A stretch of 47,590 nt of DNA from JAKEHA01 sp964560355 (GTDB lineage: Bacteria; Krumholzibacteriota; Krumholzibacteriia; WVZY01; JAKEHA01), in the NCBI GenBank assembly GCA_964560355.1, contig CAZLLI010000009.1:1-47590 (forward strand), in the 5' to 3' direction. The position numbers were made by a program, and so were the translations under genes. Position 1 is the stretch's first letter; every line of letters starts with the position of its first letter. Positions 33,624 through 42,380 of the stretch are shown here, piece after piece. The notes beneath the pieces are model-generated. The model did not search any database and was not told the DNA's origin. It saw only the letters and a list, made by a program, of their open reading frames with translations.

Positions 33624-33631
33624 GCGGTCAA
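33602..33631 (-). promoter_or_regulatory. Promoter of the mraZ division operon
   Basis: TTGACC (33626-33631) and TAGAAT (33602-33607) with an 18-nt spacer give a good sigma-70-type promoter, in an AT-rich patch. Transcription would start near 33595, about 65 nt before mraZ. As no other clear promoter appears inside the cluster, it may drive all 16 genes. Confidence 0.65.
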
Positions 33632-33707
33632 GCGAAAAACCGCGGTCAGGGACACGAATCCCCGAGAAAGATAGAGGGGCCCGAAGGGCGCTTGGATTGG
33701 GGCCGGA

Positions 33708-34517
33708 TTAGGAGGGCTTCGACGCCACCACACACACCGTCGCGGCGAGACCGCGAATTCCCGGCGTGCGCTCGGAGGCGCGTTCGGCGAGCGACCACGC
33801 GCCGTACATCGCGTCGGGCGTGTTCTTCAGCATGAAGAGAAAGTGCGACACGCTCGTCACGCGAAAGCCCGCGTCCGTGAGCAGCGACACGATCTCGCGA
33901 TCGGGCAGCGGGCGGTGGTAGCGATACGGATGGTAGTCGTCGCGCGACGTTCCCAGGTCGGGATAGCACATCGACGGCAGGCGCGAGCGGATCCAGCGGT
34001 GGCGCACCGCGACGCGCTTCGCGCGCTCGACCACGCTCGCGTGATTCGGCGTCGACAGCACGATGCGCCCCCCGCGCTTGAGCACGCGAAAGCACTCCGC
34101 CATCGCGCGCGGCCGGTCCTCCGCGAAGACGTGCTCGAAGGTCTCCACCAGCGTCACGTGGTCGAAGCTCGCGTCGGGAAACGGAAGCGCGCGCGCGTCG
34201 GCACCGGCCACGTCGAAGGGAATGCGGTTGAACTCGGCGATGCGCTTCCCCACCGCGAATTGATCCGGCACGATGTCGACGCCGACCGCGCGGAACCCGA
34301 GCGCGTTGAGCGCCATCACGTTGAAGCCCCAGGCCGAGCCCACGTCGAGCACGCGGCGGCCGCCCGCGAGGTCGAGGTGGCGGTCCACCTCGGCGAAGCG
34401 GCGCATCATCATGTGCCGGCGCCCGCGCGGACCCAGGTACCAGTGGCGCAGGAGGTCGGGCATGTCGTCGCGCGCGAGGTCGGGCGGAATCGCGATGTCG
34501 GGGAGCACGAAGGTCAC
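33708..34517 (-). CDS. SAM-dependent methyltransferase, class I
   Basis: 269 aa. SAM motif I is VLDVGSAWGF, with VDIV as acidic loop (motif II) and FDHVTLVETFEHVF further on; this is the Methyltransf_11/25 type, probably modifying a sugar or lipid in the surface-glycan pathway. The GTG start overlaps the stop of the membrane glycosyltransferase (GTGA), so it belongs to the same operon, last in order. The substrate cannot be named. About 180 nt separate it from mraZ. Confidence 0.8.
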   Translation of the reverse strand: MTFVLPDIAIPPDLARDDMPDLLRHWYLGPRGRRHMMMRRFAEVDRHLDLAGGRRVLDVGSAWGFNVMALNALGFRAVGVDIVPDQFAVGKRIAEFNRIPFDVAGADARALPFPDASFDHVTLVETFEHVFAEDRPRAMAECFRVLKRGGRIVLSTPNHASVVERAKRVAVRHRWIRSRLPSMCYPDLGTSRDDYHPYRYHRPLPDREIVSLLTDAGFRVTSVSHFLFMLKNTPDAMYGAWSLAERASERTPGIRGLAATVCVVASKPS

Positions 34518-35989
34518 GGCGCCACCGTCACGCGGTAGAGCGTGTAGTGGTACACGCCGGGCTTGCGAATGCCGAGGTTGCGCACCTCGGTCGCGTACAC
34601 GCGCTCGAAGCGGTGCCCGTTGATCACGCTCCCGTCGAAGCGATTCTCTTCGTGCTCGCGGTCGACGAAGTAGTCGACGTGGGGGTAGCCCTTCACGCCG
34701 AAGTACAGCCCTTGCGCGACGATGTCTTCGTAGTCGTGGGCCTCGCGCAGCTTCCCCGCTTCCGGTTCGACCAGCCCGCCCAGGTCGAGCACGCGGCGCT
34801 CCGAGTAGAACGCGAGATAGCCGATGTCGGCCGCCGCCACCACGGCCTCGGGCTCGGAGTGGTCGCGCAGGTACAGCGCGAGGTCTTTCATCGGGCCCTG
34901 CAGGTCGGCGCTGAACGCGCGCGACGGCGGCAGCACCACGCGCGCGTACAAGAACGCGTTCGCCGCCACCGCGACCGTCGCCGCCACCAGTGCCACGCGG
35001 CGCGCGTTCGCACCCGCTGCGTGCTCGAGCGCGCGCCACCCGATCACGCACAGCGCGGGGGTGATGAGGAGCAGGTAGCGCGACAGCACCTGGATGTCGA
35101 AGGCCACGTACGCGACCGGCAAAGCCACCATCCACAGCGCGCAGAAGCGCAGCGCGGGGTCGAACACCACCGCGCGGCGCCGCGTCGCCGCCACGTCGAC
35201 GAGCATCGCCAGGAGCGCGACCGCCTGCGTGCTCACGACGATCTTGACGACCGGCGCGAATTTCGAGACGAACAGCACCGGATTGGTAATGACGCCGCCG
35301 CTCTTCGCGCCCGCGGTGTTGGGCAAGAAGCTGCCGAGGTGCCACTTCGCGAACGCGAGCCAGGGCGCGAGCAGCAACCCCGCCACGAGGAGCGCGGTGG
35401 CGACGGTTGCGAGCGACGGTCGCGGGCGCAGTGTCACTACCGCGACGCAGAACACCGGGACCGCGAGGTACATCTCGGGGCGCAGGAGCGCCGCCACTGC
35501 CACCGCGGCGCCAAAGCGCGCCGCCCCACCCGCGCTCGACGTCGCCCGCAACGACGCGAGCGCCACCGCGGCCGCGGCCAGGGTCGCGGCCGACGACTCC
35601 ATGCCGAGCGCCGACCAGCGCGCGAACCACGCGTCCACCGCGAGCGCGACGGTCCCGCACATCGCCACCGCGCGCGACGCCCCCGCCGCGCGCGCGAGCC
35701 GATAGAACACGAACAGGGTCGCGAAGCCCGCGAGCCACGACAGCGCGCGACTCAAGTCGACCCACGATTCGGGGCTCGACCAGCGCCCGAGCGCCGCGAT
35801 CGCCATCACCCACAGCGGGCTCGTGGTCCCGAACGAGCGCTCGCCCGGGTTGAACGCGAACTCGCCGTGCGCCGCGAGATTCTTCGCGTACTGCAAATGA
35901 ATGAAGCCGTCGTCGGTGAAACCGTGGCGGAGCGGAAGCAGGAACGCCGTCAGCACCAGCACCGGAACCAACCACACCGCGCGCGACAT
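34514..35989 (-). CDS. GT-C-type membrane glycosyltransferase
   Basis: 491 aa, about ten membrane helices with a large extracytoplasmic C-terminal region. The first loop has DDGFIHLQYAKNLAAHG, the acidic pair and following pattern typical of GT-C enzymes (ArnT, PMT, DUF2029 types), which use polyprenyl-phosphate sugars on the outer face of the membrane. The upstream partial gene makes just such a donor (see 46888-47590). It overlaps the methyltransferase gene by 4 nt and is 1 nt behind the GT4 gene. The exact GT family is uncertain. Confidence 0.72.
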   Translation of the reverse strand: MSRAVWLVPVLVLTAFLLPLRHGFTDDGFIHLQYAKNLAAHGEFAFNPGERSFGTTSPLWVMAIAALGRWSSPESWVDLSRALSWLAGFATLFVFYRLARAAGASRAVAMCGTVALAVDAWFARWSALGMESSAATLAAAAVALASLRATSSAGGAARFGAAVAVAALLRPEMYLAVPVFCVAVVTLRPRPSLATVATALLVAGLLLAPWLAFAKWHLGSFLPNTAGAKSGGVITNPVLFVSKFAPVVKIVVSTQAVALLAMLVDVAATRRRAVVFDPALRFCALWMVALPVAYVAFDIQVLSRYLLLITPALCVIGWRALEHAAGANARRVALVAATVAVAANAFLYARVVLPPSRAFSADLQGPMKDLALYLRDHSEPEAVVAAADIGYLAFYSERRVLDLGGLVEPEAGKLREAHDYEDIVAQGLYFGVKGYPHVDYFVDREHEENRFDGSVINGHRFERVYATEVRNLGIRKPGVYHYTLYRVTVAP

Positions 35990-35990
35990 G

Positions 35991-37274
35991 CTACGCCTCC
36001 CCCGTCGTGCACGCGTCGAGGACGCGCGCCAGCTCGCCCGCCTGGCGCGCGCGCTCGAACTCCGGGCGCGGCGACAGGTCGTAGGCGCGCTCGAGCGAGC
36101 CGTCGCGCCAGCGCGTGTAGAGCGTGTCGAGGGCGCGCGCGATGCCCTCCACGTCGGAGGGCTCTACTGTCTCCCCGCGCCGCAGCGACTCGACCAGCGC
36201 GCGCGCTTCGCCCGCGGGAGCGAGCGCCAACACGGGGCGCGCGAGGCCGATGTACTCGTAGAGCTTGCCCGGCACCAACCCGTCGTACCGCGAATCGGCG
36301 TGTTTGATCAACAACAGAACGTGCGCTTCCTTTTCCAGCCGCAGCACCTCGTCGTGCGCGAGCGACGCGCGAAAGCGCACGCAGTCGCCGAGCGCGAGTC
36401 GCGCCGCCGCGCGCTCGTTGTCGTCCTCGCGCGCGCCCACGAATTCCACCGCAACGTCGGCGCGCGCCTGGGGGCGACGGTCGAAGAACCTCGCGAGCGC
36501 TTCCAAGAACGGCACCGCGCTGCGCTTCTGGGTGAGCATCCCGGCGTGGACGATGCGCAGGGGGCGCGCGCCGGGAGCGAGCCTTTCCACCGCGCGCGCT
36601 TCGTCGCCGTCGAAGCCGTTGGGGACGCGCACCACCCGCGCGCGCGGGTAGTCCTGGCGCATCACCGCCTCGTGCCAGCGCGTCGTGACGAGCACGGTGT
36701 GGGCGTGGGCGCACACGCGTGCTTCCAGCGCGCGGTGGATGCGCGCGTGGAGCGCGCTCGGAGGATCGAGCAGGCGCAGGTTCATCCACGGGTCGCGAAA
36801 GTCCGCGACCCACGGGAGTCGCGTGCGCGCGCGCACGGCGTCGCCCACCAGGTGGCTCGTCTCGGGCGGCGAGGTCGAGTACACGGCGTCGAAGCGCGTC
36901 GTGCCCGCCTCGCGCAGCGCGGCGCGCAGCGCGAACGGGTACCACCCGATGTAGCTATCCGGCATCAATACGGCGGACGCGGCGCGCCGCGCGAAGCCGA
37001 AACGCCGCGACGAGCGCGTCTGCGACGGCGCCTGCGTACGCGCCGCCGACAGCACGCCTTGCCCGCTCCACGTCGACGTGCGCACGACGCGGCACGCGGG
37101 GGGAATCTTGGCCGCGAGGCTTTCGTCGCGGATCCAGAAGGCGTCGCCGCGCGGCGCGATCACGGTCGTGCGCCAGCCGTGCTCGGGCAGGTAGCGCACG
37201 AACGAGAGCGGGCGGTACACGCCGCCGCCCCCCATGGGCGGAAAGAACGGGACGATCATGAGGACGTGCTTCAC
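35991..37274 (-). CDS. Glycosyltransferase family 4
   Basis: 427 aa, GT-B fold. The start, FFPPMGGGGVYRPLSFVRYL, resembles the Gly-rich loop of GT4 enzymes, and the C-terminal half holds VPGKLYEYIGLARPVLALAP with the conserved Glu region of the retaining family. It adds a sugar from a nucleotide donor to the growing lipid-linked glycan on the cytoplasmic side. The start is a GTG overlapping the flippase stop (GTGA). A segment near residues 55-90 (basic and Ser-rich) may be a disordered insertion. Confidence 0.85.
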   Translation of the reverse strand: MKHVLMIVPFFPPMGGGGVYRPLSFVRYLPEHGWRTTVIAPRGDAFWIRDESLAAKIPPACRVVRTSTWSGQGVLSAARTQAPSQTRSSRRFGFARRAASAVLMPDSYIGWYPFALRAALREAGTTRFDAVYSTSPPETSHLVGDAVRARTRLPWVADFRDPWMNLRLLDPPSALHARIHRALEARVCAHAHTVLVTTRWHEAVMRQDYPRARVVRVPNGFDGDEARAVERLAPGARPLRIVHAGMLTQKRSAVPFLEALARFFDRRPQARADVAVEFVGAREDDNERAAARLALGDCVRFRASLAHDEVLRLEKEAHVLLLIKHADSRYDGLVPGKLYEYIGLARPVLALAPAGEARALVESLRRGETVEPSDVEGIARALDTLYTRWRDGSLERAYDLSPRPEFERARQAGELARVLDACTTGEA

Positions 37275-38779
37275 GGCATCCACCACGCCAGCCCGCGCGC
37301 GAGTCCGTGCCCCGCGAGCGCCTGCACCACGCGCGCGCGCTCGTCGGCCGCGAGTACGCGCGCGCCGCGCGCGGCGCGGACGTAGATCACGAGCGCGACC
37401 AGCGCGAGCGGCCACACCACCAGGCGCGACGCCCCCAGCCGCTGCGCCGCCAGCGCCGGCGCGAAGGCGAGCGCCGCGCATACGAGCGACTTCGCGAGCG
37501 CCGCGAGCGCGTCGGCGAAGCGCGGCTTCACCGACGCGAGCCGCGCCGCCGTCAAGAGCTGCAGCACGCACGCGACCAACGTCGCCACGCCCGCTCCCGC
37601 CACGCCGAGCGGTTTCGCCAACGCGACCAGGAGTGTCAGGTACGCGCACGCCCACACCAAGTCGCACGCGAGTGCCGCGCGCACGCCGTCGAGCGATTTC
37701 ATCACGGCGGTCAAGGGCGCGGTCATGGCCGAGAGCGGGATCGACGCCGCCAGGAGCCACAGCGTGACGCGCGCGTCGAGGAACGCGCCGCTCGAGGCGA
37801 TCCGGATCAGGTCGTCCGCGTACACCGCGATGGCCGCCGCCGCGAACACCGCCGCCAGCACGCTGGCCTTGAAGAAGGCGCGCGTCGACAGGTGCACGAC
37901 GTCGCCGCGACCCTCCGCATCGACGCGCGTCACCTCGGGCTGGAACGCAAGCACGGGGATGGCGATGAATCGGTTGGCGAGGCGCGCGATGCGCGAAGCG
38001 ACGTGGAACAGCGACAGCGCTTCCAGCGCGAGCACGTTCGACAGCACCCAGCGGTCGGCGTCACTGAAAGCGAGCGCGACGACGCTCAACCCGAGCGCGC
38101 CCCACCAGTACGCGCGGTACGGCGTCGTCGCCCCGACGGCAACGCCCGCCGCCACGTCGCGGCGCACCCGCCCCGCGAACCACGGTGTGGCGACCAACGC
38201 GACCACGATCGACGTCACGCCCACGATCTCGAACAGGCGCGTGAGCGTCAGACGATCGGCTTCGAGCGCCATCCAACCCACCTGCAATACCAGCGCTCCC
38301 GTCTCGAACACGGTTTGCGACCCGAAACGCCGCAGCCCGTTGAAGCCGCCGTACAGCACCAGCTTGACCGCGACCGCGATGGTCGTGACCGAAAACCACA
38401 CGAGGAGGCGCGCGTCGAGCTCGGGTGTCGGTACGTGTGCGAAGAACTCGCGGCGCGCCGCGATCACGACGGCGAGCAGCACGACGCACGCCGCGACCGT
38501 GAGGAGCAGCGCCGACGCCGAGAGCCGCACCGCCGACGCGCGCGCGCCGCGCGACGCGTGCTCGGGCAAGAAGCGGGTGAGCACCTGCGGGAATCCGTTG
38601 GCCGCGATCATCGACACCAGGAGCGAGAGTCCGCGCAGCGACGCGAACAATCCGAACGTCGCCATGGGGAGCGACGCGGCCAGGATGCGCATCTGCACCA
38701 GCGTGAGCACCGTCGCCAGCACCGTGGACACCGCGAGCGCCGCGGTGTTGCCGACGAAGCGCGAGCGTCGTTCCGTCAT
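37271..38779 (-). CDS. Lipopolysaccharide/O-antigen flippase (Wzx-like, MATE/MVF fold)
   Basis: 502 aa with 12-14 hydrophobic segments, in the pattern of MATE/MVF polysaccharide exporters (about residues 10-70 include TLVQMRILAASLPMATFGLF without its first part). It would flip the lipid-linked glycan across the membrane. The start is the ATG at 38779 with GGAGG 8 nt upstream, overlapping the FemAB-like gene by 4 nt; a GTG five codons earlier lacks support. Family: polysaccharide biosynthesis C-terminal/PST type. Confidence 0.82.
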   Translation of the reverse strand: MTERRSRFVGNTAALAVSTVLATVLTLVQMRILAASLPMATFGLFASLRGLSLLVSMIAANGFPQVLTRFLPEHASRGARASAVRLSASALLLTVAACVVLLAVVIAARREFFAHVPTPELDARLLVWFSVTTIAVAVKLVLYGGFNGLRRFGSQTVFETGALVLQVGWMALEADRLTLTRLFEIVGVTSIVVALVATPWFAGRVRRDVAAGVAVGATTPYRAYWWGALGLSVVALAFSDADRWVLSNVLALEALSLFHVASRIARLANRFIAIPVLAFQPEVTRVDAEGRGDVVHLSTRAFFKASVLAAVFAAAAIAVYADDLIRIASSGAFLDARVTLWLLAASIPLSAMTAPLTAVMKSLDGVRAALACDLVWACAYLTLLVALAKPLGVAGAGVATLVACVLQLLTAARLASVKPRFADALAALAKSLVCAALAFAPALAAQRLGASRLVVWPLALVALVIYVRAARGARVLAADERARVVQALAGHGLARGLAWWMP

Positions 38780-39723
38780 CGCGAGCGCCTCCACCCGCGC
38801 AGCGCCGCCACCGCGCGGCCGGCGAGGCGCCGATAGCGCACGATGCGGTAGCGGTACGGCTCCCCGCCCAGCGAGCGCTTGTATTCCTCCAGCGACGCCT
38901 TGCCCAGGCTCGCGCCCAAGTTGTACGAGCGAAAGCCCGCCTCACACGCCTCGCGCATCGCCGTCGCGTACAGCAGCGTGCCCGCGTGGAGGTCGTCGCC
39001 TTCGCGCGATGCCATCCCGTACCACGCGGTCACGTCCTCCTTATAGTAGAAGTTGACGTGGCCCCCCACCACGCGCCCCTCGTGCTCGGCGACGTACATG
39101 CGCACGCGCTCGCCGCCGCGTGCGACCAGCCCGCGAAACAACGACTCCGGGTGTCCGCCGCGCTCGTCCCATCCCGCCAGCCGCGCGCGATACACGTCGA
39201 AGAAGCGCGTCACGTCGTCGTCGGAGGCGGCGCGGCGCACGACCACGCCCATTTCCTCCGCGCGCCGCACGCGCCGCCTGCGCGGCTTGTCGAAGCGCTC
39301 GCGCCACACCGCGTCGAACCCGCCCGCGATGTCGACCACGTGGGTGAACGCGTCTTCCACCTCGCCGTCGGCGTCGAAGGCGTTGCGAAAGTCGACCCAC
39401 CCGGTCTCGAGCACGCCGCGGCGCGCGCCCTGGCGACGAAACTCCGTTATCAATGCCCGCGACGCCGCGTCGTCGCCGACGGGGCCGCCGTAGGTCCCGA
39501 ACGGGAGCGACCACAGAATCTCGAAGGGACCGCGCTTGGCGACGAAATACGGGAGGAATGCGCGCGCGTCGCCCTCGGTGACGAGACAGCGCGGCGTAAG
39601 GCGCGGGTACGCGTCCGCGAGCGACGAAAGCCACGCGTGCGTGTGGTAGAAGGTGGCGCGCGGCGACGACTCGGCGACCGCGTCCAGCTCCGGCGGGAAC
39701 GTGTCGACCAGCACGACCTTCAT
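38776..39723 (-). CDS. FemAB/GNAT-fold acyltransferase or aminoacyltransferase
   Basis: 315 aa, with the tandem GNAT fold of FemAB-like proteins (peptidoglycan bridge or CelD types): FYHTHAWLSSLADAY at the start, KPRRRRVRRAEEMGVVVR in the middle and VNFYYKEDVTAWYGMASRE, then LGASLGKASLEEYKRSLG late. Such proteins transfer an acyl or aminoacyl group to a sugar or peptide amine. Its place between an aminotransferase and a flippase gene suggests decoration of an amino sugar in the glycan; this is inference. It lies 3 nt after the aminotransferase gene. Confidence 0.75.
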   Translation of the reverse strand: MKVVLVDTFPPELDAVAESSPRATFYHTHAWLSSLADAYPRLTPRCLVTEGDARAFLPYFVAKRGPFEILWSLPFGTYGGPVGDDAASRALITEFRRQGARRGVLETGWVDFRNAFDADGEVEDAFTHVVDIAGGFDAVWRERFDKPRRRRVRRAEEMGVVVRRAASDDDVTRFFDVYRARLAGWDERGGHPESLFRGLVARGGERVRMYVAEHEGRVVGGHVNFYYKEDVTAWYGMASREGDDLHAGTLLYATAMREACEAGFRSYNLGASLGKASLEEYKRSLGGEPYRYRIVRYRRLAGRAVAALRGWRRSR

Positions 39724-39726
39724 CGG

Positions 39727-40935
39727 CTAGCCCGCGCGAAAGTGTTCGGCGATGCGCGTGACCGCTTCCGCCACGTCGCGCACGTCGTCGTCGGTCATGT
39801 CGGGGAAAATGGGAAGCGAGATGCAGCGGTCGTAGTAGTCGTCGCTCACCGGGAAGGACTGCCCGTCGCGCAAGTACGGACGGAAGAACGGGTGCCGGTA
39901 GATGGGAATGAAATGCACCGACGTGCCGACGTTCTCCGCGCGCAGCGCCTTGATGAATTCGTCGCGGTCGATGCGCAGCGCGTCTTTCCGCAAGCGGATC
40001 ACGTACAGGTGCCAGGTGTGCCAGTTGCCCGGGTGCTCGCGCGGGAGCTCGATCGCGCTTGCGCCCGCGAGCGCGCGCGCGAGCCCGTCGGCGACGTGGC
40101 GCCGGCGCTCGAGCAGCGCGTCGATCTTGGCCAGCTGGGTGAGTCCGAGCGCCGCATGGAGGTCGCTCAAGTTGCACTTGTAGCCCGGGATCTGCACCTC
40201 GTAGTACCACGAGCCCTTGTCGGTGTAGCGGCTCCAGCTGTCGCGCGACATGCCGTGGTAACCGAGCAGGCGCAGTCGCTGCGCGAGCGCGTCGTCTTCG
40301 GTGGTGATGGCGCCGCCTTCGGCGCTGGTGAGATTCTTGGTGGCGTAGAAGCTGAACGTCGTCGCGAGGCCGAAGCGCCCCAGCTGGCGGCCGTTCACGC
40401 GCGCGCCGAACGAGTGCGCGGCGTCCTCCACCACGGGAACGCCGGCCTTCTTGGCGATGGCGACGATCTCGTCGATGCGGCACGCCTGGCCGCCGAAGTG
40501 TACCGGCATGACGGCCTTGGTGCGCGGCGAGAGCGCGCGCTCCACCGCCGCCGGGTCGACGCCGAACGTGCTCGTCTCGATGTCGGCCAGCACCGGGGTC
40601 GCGCCGTTGTGGAGAATGGCGTGGACGGTCGACGCGAACGTGATGGGCGAGGTGATCACTTCGTCGCCGGGCCCGACGCCGAGCGCCTTCATGCACAGGA
40701 ACATCGCTTCGCTGCACGACGACACCGCGATGGTGTGCGCGGTGCCGAGGTACGCGCCCAGCTTCTTCTCCAGCTCGACCGCCTTCGGACCCGACGTGAG
40801 CCAGCCCGAGCGCAGCGTCTCCGCCACCGCGGCGACGTCGCTCTCGTCGACGGCGGCGCGAAAGAACGGGAGCGGCTTCGACCGCACCGGGGTTCCGCCC
40901 GCGATGGCGGGCAACGGCGAGCGCGAGATGCTCAC
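39727..40935 (-). CDS. DegT/DnrJ/EryC1/StrS-type sugar aminotransferase
   Basis: 402 aa, PLP-dependent fold-type I. It puts an amino group on a keto-sugar nucleotide. Signature parts: SGWLTSGPKAVELEKKLGAYLG, PVVEDAAHSFGA (PLP-phosphate), SFYATKNLTSAEGGAI with the Schiff-base Lys, and PGYKCNLSDLHAALGL. The start ATG overlaps the dehydratase stop by 4 nt. Together with the upstream dehydratase it would convert UDP-GlcNAc (or similar) to an amino sugar, as in PglF/PglE or WbpM/WbpE-type routes; the exact product is unknown. Confidence 0.93.
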   Translation of the reverse strand: MSISRSPLPAIAGGTPVRSKPLPFFRAAVDESDVAAVAETLRSGWLTSGPKAVELEKKLGAYLGTAHTIAVSSCSEAMFLCMKALGVGPGDEVITSPITFASTVHAILHNGATPVLADIETSTFGVDPAAVERALSPRTKAVMPVHFGGQACRIDEIVAIAKKAGVPVVEDAAHSFGARVNGRQLGRFGLATTFSFYATKNLTSAEGGAITTEDDALAQRLRLLGYHGMSRDSWSRYTDKGSWYYEVQIPGYKCNLSDLHAALGLTQLAKIDALLERRRHVADGLARALAGASAIELPREHPGNWHTWHLYVIRLRKDALRIDRDEFIKALRAENVGTSVHFIPIYRHPFFRPYLRDGQSFPVSDDYYDRCISLPIFPDMTDDDVRDVAEAVTRIAEHFRAG

Positions 40936-42374
40936 GACCGCTTCCCGGCCTTGGGCGCATCGCCGGAGAGGCTCGCGTCGGCGATGACGCGCGCGAGCTC
41001 GGCGCGCACCGCGTCGTCGTCGCCCTGCGCGGCCAGCGCGGCCAGCTTCTCCAGCGCGGCGTCGAGGCGCTCGCGCGACGGCACCCGCGACGTCGTGCGC
41101 AGAATGTGCGGGTGGCGCGACGCCACCGTCTCCTCGCCGTCCGCGACCAGCGACTCGTGGAGTTTCTCGCCCGGGCGCAGCCCGACGAACTCGACCTTGA
41201 TGTCGCCCGCCTTGTGCCCCGAGAGCGCTATCAGGTCGCGCGCCAACTCCGCGATGCGGATCGGTTCGCCCATCTGCAGGATGAAGATCTCGCCGCCTTC
41301 ACCCATGAGCGAGGCCTGGATCACCAGCATGCACGCTTCCTTGAGCGACATGAAGTAGCGCGTGGCGTCTTCGTGACTCACCGTCACAGGGCCGCCCGCG
41401 CGGATCTGCGCGATGAACAGCGGCACCACGCTGCCGCGGCTCGCGAGCACGTTGCCGAAGCGAACCGAAATCAGCTTGGGGTTGCCCTGGGAATCGTTGC
41501 GCGACGCCATCAAGAATTCGGCGAAGCGCTTGCTCGCGCCCATGACGCCGCCCGGTCGCGCGGCCTTGTCGGTCGACAGCATCACCACGCGCGCCACCCC
41601 GGCCGCGGCGGCGGCGTCGATCACGTTGCGCGTCCCCACGATGTTGTTCTTCACCGCTTCGGAGGGAAACGCTTCCATGTAGTGGACGTGCTTGTGGGCG
41701 GCGGCGTGGTACACGATCTCGGGGCGGTACTGCCGGAACGCGCGCGCGAGCGCGTCGGCGTCGCGCACGTCGACGATGACGGGGACCACGTCGCGCGCGG
41801 GATACAGCGCGCGCAGCTCGCGCTCGATCTCGTAAATCTGATTCTCGCCGCGCCCGAGGAGCACGAGCCGCTTGACGTTGAAGCGCCCCACCTGGCGGCA
41901 GATCTCGCCGCCGATGGATCCGCCCGCGCCCGTCACCAGCACCGTGCGCCTGTCGAGGAAGCGCGCGATCTCGGCTTCGTCGAACTCGACCGTCTCGCGC
42001 CCCAACAGGTCTTCGGGGCGCACGTCGCGAATTTGTTCGAGGTGGACCGGGCCTTTGATGATCTCGAGCAACCCCGGCGCGATGCGATAGGCGACGCCGG
42101 CGTCGCGGCACAGCGCCACCACGCGGCGCACGAATTCGCGCCCCGCCGACGGCACCGCGATCAGCACTTCGTCGACGCGCTCGCCGCGCACGATCGCCGG
42201 GAGCTCGGCGGTCGACCCCAGCACCGCGAGCCCGTCGACGCGGCTTCCCGCGAGCGCGGGAGCGTCGTCGAGGAAACCGACCGCGAGGTATTGGTCGCGC
42301 GCGCGCGACTGCACTTCGCGGGCCAGCATGCGACCCGCTTCGCCCGCGCCGACGATGAGGAGGCGTTTCACCAT
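40932..42374 (-). CDS. Soluble WbpM/CapD-type sugar-nucleotide 4,6-dehydratase
   Basis: 480 aa. The N-terminal 140 residues are a CoA-binding-like Rossmann domain (VKRLLIVGAGEAGRMLARE). TGAGGSIG at 148-155 binds NAD in the catalytic domain, STDKAARPGG follows, and MGASK at 277-281 shows Met where most SDR enzymes have the catalytic Tyr, the Met-for-Tyr form known in the FlaA1/WbpM/PglF dehydratases. Those usually start with four membrane helices; here these are absent, so the protein is cytoplasmic. It yields the 4-keto-6-deoxy intermediate for the DegT enzyme. It lies 6 nt behind the propeller gene. Confidence 0.9.
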   Translation of the reverse strand: MVKRLLIVGAGEAGRMLAREVQSRARDQYLAVGFLDDAPALAGSRVDGLAVLGSTAELPAIVRGERVDEVLIAVPSAGREFVRRVVALCRDAGVAYRIAPGLLEIIKGPVHLEQIRDVRPEDLLGRETVEFDEAEIARFLDRRTVLVTGAGGSIGGEICRQVGRFNVKRLVLLGRGENQIYEIERELRALYPARDVVPVIVDVRDADALARAFRQYRPEIVYHAAAHKHVHYMEAFPSEAVKNNIVGTRNVIDAAAAAGVARVVMLSTDKAARPGGVMGASKRFAEFLMASRNDSQGNPKLISVRFGNVLASRGSVVPLFIAQIRAGGPVTVSHEDATRYFMSLKEACMLVIQASLMGEGGEIFILQMGEPIRIAELARDLIALSGHKAGDIKVEFVGLRPGEKLHESLVADGEETVASRHPHILRTTSRVPSRERLDAALEKLAALAAQGDDDAVRAELARVIADASLSGDAPKAGKRS

Positions 42375-42380
42375 CGGCGA

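Noticed and set aside
33640..33700. Short GCCC/GGGC hairpin after the methyltransferase gene
   Set aside because: Only a 4-bp stem and a weak T content; not enough to call a terminator.
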